This document shows, piece after piece, positions 13,908 to 26,520 of a DNA stretch of 64,000 nucleotides. Where the stretch lies: positions 682,001-746,000 of the forward strand of contig JAWQEG010000486.1 in assembly GCA_033782935.1 (NCBI GenBank), in the 5' to 3' direction. Every line of letters begins with the position of its first letter. Positions within the stretch are counted from its first letter, which is position 1. Below the pieces are notes generated by a model. That model was not told the origin of the DNA. It saw only the letters and a list, made by a program, of their open reading frames with translations, and searched no databases. The position numbers and the translations under genes are program-made. Origin of the DNA: Petrolisthes cinctipes (Eukaryota; Arthropoda; Malacostraca; Decapoda; Porcellanidae).

Positions 13908-14922
13908 ATAAACGTGTACAGAAGATGCATCCACATATCGACTTTTGGGCACCTAAAGGATCGATTTTCGGTATGTTTTGGGCCTGTATTTTGAAAATAC
14001 TCTAACTCGGAGTAGGCAAGTACAGATCGCTTCTGGGACCCAAAATATCGAATTTTCGGGTGTTTTGAGCTTGAATTTGAGATATAAACGGGTACAGAAA
14101 TGCATGCACATATCGACTTTTGGGCACCTAAAATATCGATTTTGAGCATGTTTTCACCCTATATTTTGATAAAATTCTAGCACTGAATAGGCATGTACAG
14201 ATCGCTTCTGGGACCCAAAAATATCGTATTTTCGGGTGTTTTGAGGTTGAATTTGGGATATAAACGGGTACAGAAGATGCATGCGCATATCGACTTTTGG
14301 GCACCTAAAAGATCGATTTTCACTATGTTTTGGGCCTGCATTTTGAAAACACTCTAACACGGAGTAGGCATGTACAGTTTGCTTCTGGGACCCCAAAATA
14401 TCGAATTTTCGGGTGTTTTGGGCCTGAATTTGAGATATTGACTTTGGGCACCTAAAATATCGATTTTTAGCATGTTTTGGGCCTATATTTTGAAAATATT
14501 CTAGCACTAAGTAGGCATGTACAGATCACTTTTGGGACCCCAAAATATCGAATTTTCTGGTGTTTTGAGCCTGAATTTGAGATATAAACGGGTACAGAAG
14601 ATGCATGCACATATCGACTTTTGGGAACCTAAAATAACGATTTTGAGCATGTTTTGAGCCTGTATATTGAAAATACTCTAACACGGAGTAGGCATGTACA
14701 GATCGCTTCTGAGACCCCAAAACATCGAATTTTCGGGTGTTTTGAGCCTGAATTTGAGATATAAACGTGTACAGAAGATGCATCCACATATCGACTTTGG
14801 GCACCTAAAATATCGATTTTTAGCATGTTTTGGGCCTGTGTTTTGAAAATACTCTAACTAGGAGTAGGCATGTACAGATCGCTTCTGGGACCCAAAAATA
14901 TCAAATTTTCGGGTGTTTTGAG
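13908..14922 (+). repeat. ~1.0-kb block, second of two copies 1,527 bp apart
   Basis: Near-identical to 12,381-13,395. The rare TTTTCACCCTAT variant lies at 14,151, exactly 1,527 bp after its counterpart at 12,624. Small differences are present, such as TATCGTATTTTC near 14,225 and ATAACGATTTTG near 14,635. The copy ends near 14,922 and is followed by monomers of another lineage (CATGTTTTACGCC near 15,001). Confidence 0.8.
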
Positions 14923-16644
14923 CCTGAATTTGAGATATAAACGGGTACAGATGATGCATGCACATATCTACTTTGGACACTTAAAATATCGATTTTTAGC
15001 ATGTTTTACGCCTATATTTTGAAAACATTCTAGCGCTGAGTAGGCAGGTACAGTTTGCTTCTGGGCCCCAAAAATATCGAATTTTCGGGTGTTTTGAGGT
15101 TGAATTTGGGATATAAACGGGTGCAGAAGATGCATACACATATTGACTTTGGTCACGTAAAATATCGATTTTCAGCTTGTTTTGGGCTTATATTTTGAAA
15201 ATACTCTAACACGGAGTAGGCAAGTACAGATCGCTTCTGGGACCCCAAAATATCGAATTTTCGGGTGTTTTGAGCCTGAATTTGAGATATAAACGTGTAC
15301 AGAAGATGCATCCACATATCGACTTTTGGGCACCTAAAAGATCGATTTTCAGCATGTTTTGGGCCTGTATTTTGAAAATACTCTAACTTGGAGTAGGCAT
15401 GTACAGAACGCTTCTGGGACCCAAAAATATCGAATTCTCTGGTGTTTTGAGGTTGAATTTGGGATATAAACGGGTACAGAAGATGCATGCACATATCGAC
15501 TTTTGGGCACCTAAAGGATCGATTTTTAGTATGTTTTGGGCCTGTATTTTGAAAATACCCTAACACGGAGTAGGCATGTACAGATCGCTTCTGGGACCCC
15601 AAAATATCGAATTTTCGGGTGTTTGGAGCCTGAATTTGAGATATAAACGGGTACAGAAGATGCATCCACATATCGACTTTTTGGCACCTAAACGATCGAT
15701 TTTCAGTATGTTTTGGGCCTGTATCTTGAAAATACTCTAACATGGAGCAGGCATGTACAGTTCGCTTCTGGGACCCAAAAATATCGAATTTTCGGGTGTT
15801 TTGGGCCTGAATTTGAGATATCGACTTTGGGCACCTAAAATATCGATTTTAGCATGTTTTGGGCCTATATTTTGAAAACATTCCAGCACTAAGTAGGCAT
15901 GTACAGATCACTTCTGGGACCCCAAAATATCGAATTTTCGGGTGTTTTGAGCCTGAATTTGAGATATAAACGGGTACAGATGATGCATGCACATATCGAC
16001 CTTGGACACTTAAAATATCGATATTAGCATGTTTTGAGCCTATATTTTGAAAACATTCTAGCACTGAGTAGGCATGTACAGATCGCTTCTGGGACCCAAA
16101 AATAACGAATTTTCGGGTGTTTTGAGGTTGAATTTGGGATATAAACGGGTGCAGAAGATGCATACACATATTGACTTTGGTCTCCTAAAATATCGATTTT
16201 CAGCTTGTTTTGTGCCTGTATTTTGAAAATACTCTAACACGGAGTAGGCAAGTACAGATCGCTTCTGGGACCCCAAAATATCGAATTTTCGGGTGTTTTG
16301 AGCCTGAATTAGAGATATAAACGTGTACAGAAGATGCATCCACATATCGACTTTTGGGCACCTAAAGGATCGATTTTCGGTATGTTTTGGGCCTGTATTT
16401 TGAAAATACTCTAACTCGGAGTAGGCAAGTACAGATCGCTTCTGGGACCCAAAATATCGAATTTTCGGGTGTTTTGAGCCTGAATTTGAGATATAAACGG
16501 GTACAGAAATGCATGCACATATCGACTTTTGGGTACCTAAAATATCGATTTTGAGCATGTTTTCACCCTATATTTTGATAAAATTCTAGCACTGAATAGG
16601 CATGTACAGATCGCTTCTGGGACCCCAAAATATCGAATTTTCGG
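14923..16644 (+). repeat. Mosaic satellite block assembled from earlier blocks
   Basis: Three sources can be recognised. Around 14,970-15,160 the CATGTTTTACGCC lineage appears, which recurs in the 1,029-bp HOR downstream. About 15,180-15,900 matches about 11,420-12,140 at a 3,760-bp offset, sharing ACATGGAGCAGG (15,740 and 11,980). About 15,850-16,600 matches about 13,440-14,190 at a 2,409-bp offset, sharing TTTTCACCCTAT (16,560 and 14,151). No unique sequence lies between these pieces. Confidence 0.75.
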
Positions 16645-17673
16645 GTGTTTGGAGCCTGAATTTGAGATATAAACGGGTAGAAAAGATGCATGCACATATC
16701 GACTTTTGGGAACCTAAAAGATCGATTTTCAGTATGTTTTAGGCCTGTATTTTGAAAATACTCTAACACGGAGTAGGCATGTACAGTTCGCTTCTGAGAC
16801 CCCCAAATATCGAATTTTCGGGTGTTTTGGGCCTGAATTTGAGATATCGACTTGGGCACTTAAAAATATCGATTTTTAGCATGTTTTGGGCCTATATTTT
16901 GAAAATATTCTAGCACTAAGTAGGCGTGTACAGATCACTTCTGGGACCCCAAAATATCGAATTTGCGGGTGTTTTGAGCCTGAATTTGAGATATAAACGG
17001 GTACATATGATGCATGCACATATCTACTTTGGACACTTAAAATATCGATTTTTAGCATGTTTTACGCCTATATTTTGAAAACATTCTAGCGCTGAGTAGG
17101 CAAGTACAGTTTGCTTCTGGGACCTAAAAATATCGAATTTTCGGGTGTTTTGAGGTTGAATTTGGGATATAAACGGGTGCAGAAGATGCATACACATATT
17201 GACTTTGGTCACGTAAAATATCGATTTTCAGCTTGTTTTGGGCTTATATTTTGAAAATACTCTAACACGGAGTACGCAAGTACAGATCGCTTCTGGGACC
17301 CCAAAATATCGAATTTTCGGGTGTTTTGAGCCTGAATTTGAGATATAAACGGGTAGAGATAATGCATGCACATATCGTCTTTGGACACTTAAAATTTCGA
17401 TTTTTAGCATATTTTGAGCCTATATTTTGAAAACATTCTAGCACTGAGTAGGCATGTACAGTTCGCTTCTGGGACCTAAAAATATCGAATTTTCGGGTGT
17501 TTTGAGGTTGAATTTGGGATATAAACGGGTACAGAAGATCCATGCAAATATCGACTATAGGGTACCTAAAATATCGATTTAGAGCATGTTTTGGGTCTGT
17601 ATCTTGAAAACATTCTAACTAGGAGTAGGGATGTACAGATTGCTTTTGGGACCCCAAAACATCGAATTTTCGG
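16645..17673 (+). repeat. 1,029-bp hexameric higher-order repeat, copy 1
   Basis: Spacing between successive landmarks from 16,732 to 17,761 is 147, 176, 176, 176, 177 and 177 bp, summing to 1,029. The unit is therefore one S plus five L monomers. Diagnostic text includes AAACGGGTAGAAAAG, GACCCCCAAATATCG, GAATTTGCGGG, CATGTTTTACGCC and ATCGACTATAGGGTACC. Copy 1 differs from copy 2 at a few bases near its left edge, for example GGGAACC near 16,710 against GGGCACC near 17,739. Confidence 0.9.
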
Positions 17674-18702
17674 GTGTTTGGAGCCTGAATTTGAGATATA
17701 AACGGGTAGAAAAGATGCATGCACATATCGACTTTTGGGCACCTAAAAGATCGATTTTCAGTATGTTTTGGGCCTGTATTTTGAAAATACTCTAACACGG
17801 AGTAGGCATGTACAGTTCGCTTCTGGGACCCCCAAATATCGAATTTTCGGGTGTTTTGGGCCTGAATTTGAGATATCGACTTGGGCACTTAAAAATATCG
17901 ATTTTTAGCATGTTTTGGGCCTATATTTTGAAAATATTCTAGCACTAAGTAGGCGTGTACAGATCACTTCTGGGACCCCAAAATATCGAATTTGCGGGTG
18001 TTTTGAGCCTGAATTTGAGATATAAACGGGTACATATGATGCATGCACATATCTACTTTGGACACTTAAAATATCGATTTTTAGCATGTTTTACGCCTAT
18101 ATTTTGAAAACATTCTAGCGCTGAGTAGGCAAGTACAGTTTGCTTCTGGGACCTAAAAATATCGAATTTTCGGGTGTTTTGAGGTTGAATTTGGGATATA
18201 AACGGGTGCAGAAGATGCATACACATATTGACTTTGGTCACGTAAAATATCGATTTTCAGCTTGTTTTGGGCTTATATTTTGAAAATACTCTAACACGGA
18301 GTACGCAAGTACAGATCGCTTCTGGGACCCCAAAATATCGAATTTTCGGGTGTTTTGAGCCTGAATTTGAGATATAAACGGGTAGAGATAATGCATGCAC
18401 ATATCGTCTTTGGACACTTAAAATTTCGATTTTTAGCATATTTTGAGCCTATATTTTGAAAACATTCTAGCACTGAGTAGGCATGTACAGTTCGCTTCTG
18501 GGACCTAAAAATATCGAATTTTCGGGTGTTTTGAGGTTGAATTTGGGATATAAACGGGTACAGAAGATCCATGCAAATATCGACTATAGGGTACCTAAAA
18601 TATCGATTTAGAGCATGTTTTGGGTCTGTATCTTGAAAACATTCTAACTAGGAGTAGGGATGTACAGATTGCTTTTGGGACCCCAAAACATCGAATTTTC
18701 GG
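17674..18702 (+). repeat. 1,029-bp hexameric higher-order repeat, copy 2
   Basis: Follows copy 1 directly and repeats the same six monomers in the same order with the same diagnostic variants. From about 17,080 onward, copies 1 and 2 appear identical at a 1,029-bp offset. This is a cleanly homogenised HOR and indicates recent local amplification. Confidence 0.9.
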
Positions 18703-19180
18703 GTGTTTGGAGCCTGAATTTGAGATATAAACGGGTAGAAAAGATGCATGCACATATCGACTTTTGGGCACCTAAAAGATCGATTTTCAGTATGTTTTGG
18801 GCCTGTATTTTGAAAATACTCTAACACGGAGTAGGCATGTACAGTTCGCTTCTGGGACCCCCAAATATCGAATTTTCGGGTGTTTTGGGCCTGAATTTGA
18901 GATATCGACTTGGGCACTTAAAAATATCGATTTTTAGCATGTTTTGGGCCTATATTTTGAAAATATTCTAGCACTAAGTAGGCATGTACAGATCACTTCT
19001 GGGACCCCAAAATATCGAATTTGCGGGTGTTTTGAGCCTGAATTTGAGATATAAATGGGTACATATGATGCATGCACATATCTACTTTGGACACTTAAAA
19101 TATCGATTTTTAGCATGTTTTACGCCTATATTTTGAAAACATTCTAGCGCTGAGTAGGCAAGTACAGTTTGCTTCTGGGC
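18703..19180 (+). repeat. 1,029-bp higher-order repeat, partial copy 3
   Basis: About the first 480 bp of a third copy. It matches copy 2 except for a few changes, including TAGGCATG near 18,979 where copies 1 and 2 have TAGGCGTG, and ATAAATGGG for ATAAACGGG near 19,052. Near 19,180 the text switches from TTCTGGGACCTAAAA to TTCTGGGCCCCAAAA and the array passes into the next HOR family. Confidence 0.85.
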
Positions 19181-19284
19181 CCCAAAAATATCGAATTTTC
19201 GGGTGTTTTGAGGTTGAATTTGGGATATAAACGGGTGCAGAAGATGCATACACATATTGACTTTGGTCACCTAAAATATCGATT

Positions 19285-20970
19285 TTCAGCTTGTTTTGGG
19301 CCTATATTTTGAAAATACTCTAACACGGAGTAGGCAAGTACAGATCGCTTGTGGGACCCCAAAACATCGAATTTTCGGGTGTTTTGAGCCTGAATTTGAG
19401 ATATAAACGGGTACAGAAGATGCATCCACATATCGACTTTTGGGCACCTAAAAGATCGGTTTTCAGTATGTTTTGGGCCTGTATATTGAAAATACTCTAA
19501 CACGGAGTAGGCATGTACAGATCGCTTCTGGGACCCCAAAATATCGAATTTTGGGGTGTTTTTGGCCTGAATTTGAGATATCGACTTTGGGCATCTAAAA
19601 TATCGATTTTTAGCATGTTTTGAGCCTATACTTTGAAAATATTCTAGCACTGAGTAGGCATGTACACATCGCTTCTGGGACCCCAAAATATCGAATTTTC
19701 GGGTGTTTTGAGCCAGAATTTGAGATATAAACGGGTACGGATAATGCATGCACATATCGACTTTGGACACTTAAAATATCGATTTTTAGCATGTTTTGAG
19801 CCTATATTTTGAAAACATTCTAGCACTGAGTAGGCATGTACAGTTCGCTTCTGGGACCTAAAAATATCGAATTTTCGTGTGTTTTGAGGTTGAATTTGGG
19901 ATATAAACGGGTACAGAAGATGCATGCAAATATCGACTTTAGGGTAACTAAAATATCGATTTTGAGCATGTTTTGGGTCTGTATCTTGAAAACATTCTAA
20001 CTAGGAGTAGGGATGTACAGATTGCTTCTAGGATCCAAAAATACCGAATTTTCGGGTGTTTTGAGCCTGAATTTGAGATATAAACGGGTACAGAAGATGC
20101 ATGCACATATTGACTTTGGGCACCTAAAATATCGATTTTCAGCATGTTTTGGGCCTGTATTTTGAATATACTCTAACTATTAGTAGGCATGTACAGTTCG
20201 CTTCTGGGACTCCCAAATATCGAATTTTCGGGTGTTTTGGGCCTGAATTTGAGATATCGACTTGGGCACTTAAAAATATCGATTTTTAGCATGTTTTGGG
20301 CCTATATTTTGAAAATATTCTAGCACTAAGTAGGCATGTACAGATCACTTCTGGGACCCCAAAATATCGAATTTGCGGGTGTTTTGAGCCTGAATTTGAG
20401 ATATAAACGGGTACAGATGATGCATGCACATATCTACTTTGGACACTTAAAATATCGATTTTTAGCATGTTTTGAGCCTATATTTTGAAAACATTCTAGC
20501 GCTGAATAGGCATGTACAGTTTGCTTCTAGGCCCCAAAAATATTGAATTTTCGGGTGTTTTGAGGTTGAATTTGGGATATAAACGGGTGCAGAAGATGCA
20601 TACACATGTTGACTTTGGGCACCTAAAATATCGATTTTCAGCATGTTTTACGCCTGCATCGGAGTAGGCATGTACATATCGCTTCTGGGACCCAAAATTA
20701 TCGAATTTTCGGGTGTTTTGAGGTTGAATTTGGGATATAAACGGGTACAGATGATGCATGCACCTATCGACTTTGGACACTTAAAATATCGATTTTTAGC
20801 ATGTTTTGAGCCTATATTTTTAAAACATTCTAGCGCTGAGTAGGCATGTACAGTTTGCTTCTGGGCCCCAAAAAAATCGAATTTTCGGGTGTTTTGAGGT
20901 TGAATTTGGGATATAAACGGGTGCAGAAGATGCATACACATATTGACTTTGGTCACCTAAAATATCGATT
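19285..20970 (+). repeat. HOR cycle of 1,686 bp starting at a CAGCTTG marker monomer
   Basis: The cycle starts at the TTCAGCTTGTTTTGGGCC monomer (19,285) and recurs at 20,971. Shared diagnostic text includes AGATCGGTTTTCAG, GGGTGTTTTTGGCC, TGTACACATCGC, GGTACGGATAATGC and ATCGACTTTAGGGTAAC. Its length fits about ten monomers (two S, one M at 20,656, about seven L). The short stretch 19,181-19,284 just before it belongs to the same lineage (GGTTGAATTTGGG, GGGTGCAGAAG). Confidence 0.82.
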
Positions 20971-22321
20971 TTCAGCTTGTTTTGGGCCTATATTTTGAAA
21001 ATACTCTAACACGGAGTAGGCAAGTACAGATCGCTTCTGGGACCCCAAAATATCGAATTTTCGGGTGTTTTGAGCCTGAATTTGAGATATAAACGGGTAC
21101 AGAAGATGCATCCACATATCGACTTTTGGGCACCTGAAAGATCGGTTTTCAGTATGTTTTGGGCCTGTATATTGAAAATACTCTAACACGGAGTAGGCAT
21201 GTACAGATCGCTTCTGGGACCCCAAAATATCGAATTTTCGGGTGTTTTTGGCCTGAATTTGAGATATCGACTTTGGGCATCTAAAATATCGATTTTTAGC
21301 ATGTTTTGGGCCTATACTTTGAAAATATTCTAGCACTGAGTAGGCATGTACACATCGCTTCTGGGACCCCAAAATATCGAATTTTCGGGTGTTTTGAGCC
21401 TGAATTTGAGATATAAACGGGTACGGATAATGCATGCACATATCGACTTTGGACACTTAAAATATCGATTTTTAGCATGTTTTGAGCCTATATTTTGAAA
21501 ACATTCTAGCACTGAGTAGGCATGTACAGTTCGCTTCTGGGACCTAAAAATATCGAATTTTCGGGTGTTTTGAGGTTGAATTTGGGATATAAACGGGTAC
21601 CGAAGATGCATGCAAATATCGACTTTAGGGTAACTAAAATATCGATTTTGAGCATGTTTTGGGTCTGTATCTTGAAAACATTCTAACGAGGAGTAGGGAT
21701 GTACAGATTGCTTATAGGATCCAAAAATACCGAATTTTCGGGTGTTTTGAGCCTGAATTTGAGATATAAACGGGTACAGAAGATGCATGCACATATTGAC
21801 TTTGGGCACCTAAAATATCGATTTTCAGCATGTTTTGGGCCTGTATTTTGAATATACTCTAACTATTAGTAGGCATGTACAGTTCGCTTCTGGGACTCCC
21901 AAATATCGAATTTTCGTGTGTTTTGGGCCTGAATTTGAGATATCGACTTGGGCACTTAAAAATATCGATTTTAGCATGTTTTGGGTCTATATTTTGAAAA
22001 TATTCTAGCACTAAGTAGGCATGTACAGATCACTTCTGGGACCCCAAAATATCGAATTTGCGGTTGTTTTGAGCCTGAATTTGAGATATAAACGGGTACA
22101 GATGATGCATGCACATATCTACTTTGGACACTTAAAATATCGATTTTTAGCATGTTTTGAGCCTATATTTTGAAAACATTCTAGCGCTGAATAGGCATGT
22201 ACAGTTTGCTTCTGGGCCCCAAAAATATTGAATTTTCGGGTGTTTTGAGGTTGAATTTTGGATATAAACGGGTGCAGAAGATGCATACACATATTGACTT
22301 TGGTCACCTAAAATATCGATT
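20971..22321 (+). repeat. HOR cycle of 1,351 bp, same family
   Basis: Near-identical to the start of the preceding cycle for about 1.3 kb at an offset of 1,685-1,686 bp. It lacks the M-containing tail (the 20,640-20,970 region has no counterpart), so the next marker monomer comes after 1,351 bp. The difference of 335 bp equals one M plus one L, so whole monomers were lost or gained, as expected from in-register unequal exchange. Confidence 0.8.
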
Positions 22322-24185
22322 TTCAGCTTGTTTTGGGCCTATATTTTAAAAATACTCTAACACGGAGTAGGCAAGTACAGATCGCTTCTGGGACCCCAAA
22401 ATATCGAATTTTCGGGTGTTTTGAGCCTGAATTTGAGATATAAACGGGTACAGAAGATGCATCCACATATCGACTTTTGGGCACCTAAAAGATCGGTTTT
22501 TAGTATGTTTTGGGCCTGTATATTGAAAATACTCTAACACGGAGTAGGCATGTACAGATCGCTTCTGGGACCCCAAAATATCGAATTTTGGGGTGTTTTG
22601 GGCCTGAATTTGAGATATCGACTTTGGGCATCTAAAATATCGATTTTTAGCATGTTTTGGGCCTATATTTTGAAAATATTCTAGCACTGAGTAGGCATGT
22701 ACATATCGCTTCTGGGACCCCAAAATATCGAATTTTCGGGTGTTTTGAGCCTGAATTGGAGATATAAACGGGTACAGATAATGCATGCACATATCAAATT
22801 TGGACACTTAAAATATCGATTTTTAACATGTTTTGAGCCTATATTTTGAAAACATTCTAGCACTGAGTAGGCATGTACAGTTCGCTTCTGGGACCTAAAA
22901 ATATCGAATTTTCGGGTGTTTTGAGGTTGAATTTGGGATATAAATGGGTACAGAAGATGCATGCAAATATCGACTTTAGGGTAACTAAAATATCGATTTT
23001 GAGCATGTTTTGGGTCTGTATCTTGAAAACATTCTAACGAGGAGTAGGGATGTACAGATTGCTTCTAGGATCCAAAAATACCGAATTTTCGGGTGTTTTG
23101 AGGTTGAATTTGGGATATAAACAGGTACAGAAGATGCATGCAAATATCGACTTTAGGGTACCTAAAATATCGATTTGCAGCATGTTTTGGGCCTGTATTT
23201 TGAATTTACTCTAACTATTAGTAGGCATGTACAGATCGCTTCTGGGACCCAAAAATACCAAATTTTCTGGTGTTTTGAGCCTGAATTTGAGATATAAACG
23301 TGTACAGATGATGCATGCAAATATCGACTTTGGACACTTAAAATATCGATTTTTAGCATGTTTTGAGCCTATATTTTGAAAGCATTCTAGCACTGACTAG
23401 ACATGTACAGATCGCTTCTGGGACTCAAAATTATCGAATTTTCGGGTGTTTTGAGGTTGAATTTGAGATATAAACGAGTGCAGAAGATGCATACACATGT
23501 TGACTTTGGGCACCTAAAATATCGATTTTCAGCATGTTTTGGGCCTGCATCTGAGTAGGCATGTACATATCGCTTCTGGGACCCAAAATTATCGAATTTT
23601 CGGGTGTTTTGAGGTTGAATTTGGGATATAAACGGGTACAGAAGATGCATGCACATATCGACTTTTGGGCACCTAAGAGATCGATTTTCAGTATGTTTTG
23701 GGCCTGTATTTTGAAAATACTCTAACACGGAGTAGGCATGTACAGTTCACTTCTGGGACCCTAAAATATCGAATATTCGGGTGTTTGGGGCCTGAATTAT
23801 AGATATCGACTTTGGGCACCTAAAATATCGATTTTTAGCATGTTTTGGGCCTATAATTTGAAAATATTCTAGCACTAAGTAGGCATGTACAGATCACTTC
23901 TTGGACCCCAAAATATCAAATTTTCGGGTGTTTTGAGCCTGAGTTTGAGATATAAACGGGTACAGATGATGCATGCACCTATCGACTTTGGACACTTAAA
24001 ATATCGATTTTTAGCATGTTTTGAGCCTATATTTTGAAAACATTCTAGCGCTGAGTAGGCATGTACAGTTTGCTTCTGGGCCCCAAAAATATCGAATTTT
24101 CGGGTGTTTTGTGGTTGAATTTGGGATATAAACGGGTGCAGAAGATGCATACACATACTGACTTTGGTCACCTAAAATATCGATT
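22322..24185 (+). repeat. HOR cycle of 1,864 bp, same family
   Basis: Starts at the CAGCTTG marker at 22,322; the next begins at 24,186. It shares AGATCGG, TAGGGTAACTAAAATATC and the ACTATTAGTAGG text with the earlier cycles. It adds a segment with ACTGACTAGACATG and an M monomer (23,547). Pairs at a 1,864-bp offset run from about 22,322 to 23,680. A block near 23,098-23,165 breaks the pattern and looks like a local conversion tract. Confidence 0.8.
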
Positions 24186-25489
24186 TTCAGCTTGTTTTGG
24201 GCCTATATTTTGAAAATACTCTAACACGGAGTAGGCAAGTACAGATCGCTTCTGGGACCCCAAAATATCGAATTTTCGGGTGTTTTGAGACTGAATTTGA
24301 GATATAAACGGGTACAGAAGATGCATCCACATATCGACTTTTGGGCACCTAAAAGATCGGTTTTCAGTATGTTTTGGGCCTGTATATTGAAAATACTCTA
24401 ACACGGAGTAGGCATGTACAGATCGCTTCTGGGACCCCAAAATATCGAATTTTCGGGTGTTTTTGGCCTGAATTTGAGATATCGACTTTGGGCATCTAAA
24501 ATATCGATTTTTAGCATGTTTTGGGCCTTTATTTTGAAAATATTCTAGCACTGAGTAGGCATGTACACATCGCTTCTGGGACCCCAAAATATCGAATTTT
24601 CGGGTGTTTTGAGCCTGAATTTGAAATATAAACGGGTACAGATAATGCATGCACATATCGACTTTGGACACTTAAAATATCGATTTTTAGCATGTTTTGA
24701 GCCTATATTTTGAAAACATTCTAGCACTGAGTAGGCATGTACAGTTCGCTTCTGGGACCAAAAAATATCGAATTTTCGGGTGTTTTGAGGTTGAATTTGG
24801 GATATAAATGGGTACAGAAGATGCATGCAAATATCGACTTTAGGGTAACTAAAATATCGATTTTGAGCATGTTTTGGGTCTGTATCTTGAAAACATTCTA
24901 ACTAGGAGTAGGGATGTACAGATTGCTTCTAGGATCCAAAAATACCGAATTTTCGGGTGTTTTGAGCCTGAATTTGAGATATAAACGGGTACAGAAGATG
25001 CATGCACATATTGACTTTGGGCACCTAAAATATCGATTTTCAGCATGTTTTGGGCCTGTATTTTGAATTTACTCTAACTATTAGTAGGCATGTACAGATC
25101 GCTTCTGGGACCCAAAAATATCAAATTATCGGGTGTTTTGAGCCTGAATTTGATATATGAACGGGTACAGATGATCCATGCAAATATCGACTTTGGACAC
25201 TTAAAATATCGATTTTTAGCATGTTTTGAGCCTATATTTTGAAAGCATTCTAGCACTGACTAGACATGTACAGATCGCTTCTGGGACTCAAAATTATCGA
25301 ATTTTCGGGTGTTTTGAGGTTGAATTTGAGATATAAACGAGTGCAGAAGATGCATACACATGTTGACTTTGGGCACCTAAAATATCGATTTTCAGCATGT
25401 TTTGGGCCTGCATCTGAGTAGGCATGTACATATCGCTTCTGGGACCCAAAATTATCGAATTTTCGGGTGTTTTGTGGTTGAATTTGGGA
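24186..25489 (+). repeat. HOR cycle of the same family, truncated before the 1,031-bp block
   Basis: Repeats the 22,322 cycle (for example GAAAGCATTCTAGCACTGAC near 25,240 and near 23,377, offset 1,863). It includes an M monomer at 25,410 and then passes into the 1,031-bp HOR. Differences from the previous cycle include ATATGAACGGG near 25,155 and GAGACTGAATTTGAG near 24,287. Confidence 0.78.
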
Positions 25490-26520
25490 TATAAACGGGC
25501 ACAGAAGATGCATGCACATATCGACTTTTGGGCACCTAAAAGATCGGTTTTCAGTATGTTTTGGGCCTGTATATTGAAAATACTCTAACACGGAGTAGGC
25601 ATGTACAGATCGCTTCTGGGACCCAAAAATATCGAATTTTCGAGTGTTTTAAGGTTGAATTTAGGATATAAATGGGTGCAAAAGATGCATACACATATTG
25701 ACTTTCGTCACCTAAAATATCGATTTTCAGCTTGTTTTTGGCCTGTATTTTGAAAATACTCTAACATGGAGTAGGCAAGTACAGATCGCTTCTGGGACCC
25801 CAAAATATCGAATTTTCGGGTGTTTTGAGCCTGAATTTGAGATATAAACGGGTACAGAAGATGCATCCACATATCGACTTTTGGGCACCTAAAAGATCGG
25901 TTTTCAGTATGTTTTGGGCCTGTATATTGAAAATACTCTAACACGGAGTAGGCATGTAAATATCGCTTCTGGGACCCCAAAATATCGAATTTTCATGTGT
26001 TTTGGGCCTGAATTATAGATATCAACTTTGGGCACCTAAAATATCGATTTTTAGCATGTTTTGGGCCTATAATTTGAAAATATTCTAGCACTAAGTAGGC
26101 ATGTACAGATCACTTCTGGGACCCCAAAATATCAATATTTTCGGGTGTTTTGAGCCTGAATTTGATATATAAACGGGTACAGATGATGCATGCACATATC
26201 GAGTTTGGAGACTTAAAATATCGATTTTTAGCATGTTTTAAACCTATAATTTTGAAAACATTCTAGCACTGAGTAGGCATGTACAAATCGCTTTGGGGAC
26301 CCAAAAATATCGAATTTTCGAGTGTTTTAAGGTTGAATTTAGGATATAAATGGGTGCAAAAGATGCATACACATATTGACTTTGGTCACCTAAAATATCG
26401 ATTTTCAGCTTGTTTTTGCCCTGTATTTTGAAAATACTCTAACACGGAGTAGGCAAGTAAGGTTTGCTTCTGGGACCCCAAAATATCGAATTTTCGGATG
26501 TTTTGTGCCTGAATTTGGGA
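25490..26520 (+). repeat. 1,031-bp higher-order repeat, copy 1
   Basis: Matches 26,521 onward at a constant 1,031-bp offset. The rare text ATCAATATTTTCGGG lies at 26,131 and again at 27,162. Other shared variants are TTTCGAGTGTTTTAAGG, GAATTATAGATATC, TTTTAAACCTATAATTTTG, CGCTTTGGGGACCC and GTAAGGTTTGC. Inside the unit the CAGCTTG marker recurs at alternating steps of 678 and 353 bp, which sum to 1,031. Confidence 0.85.
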
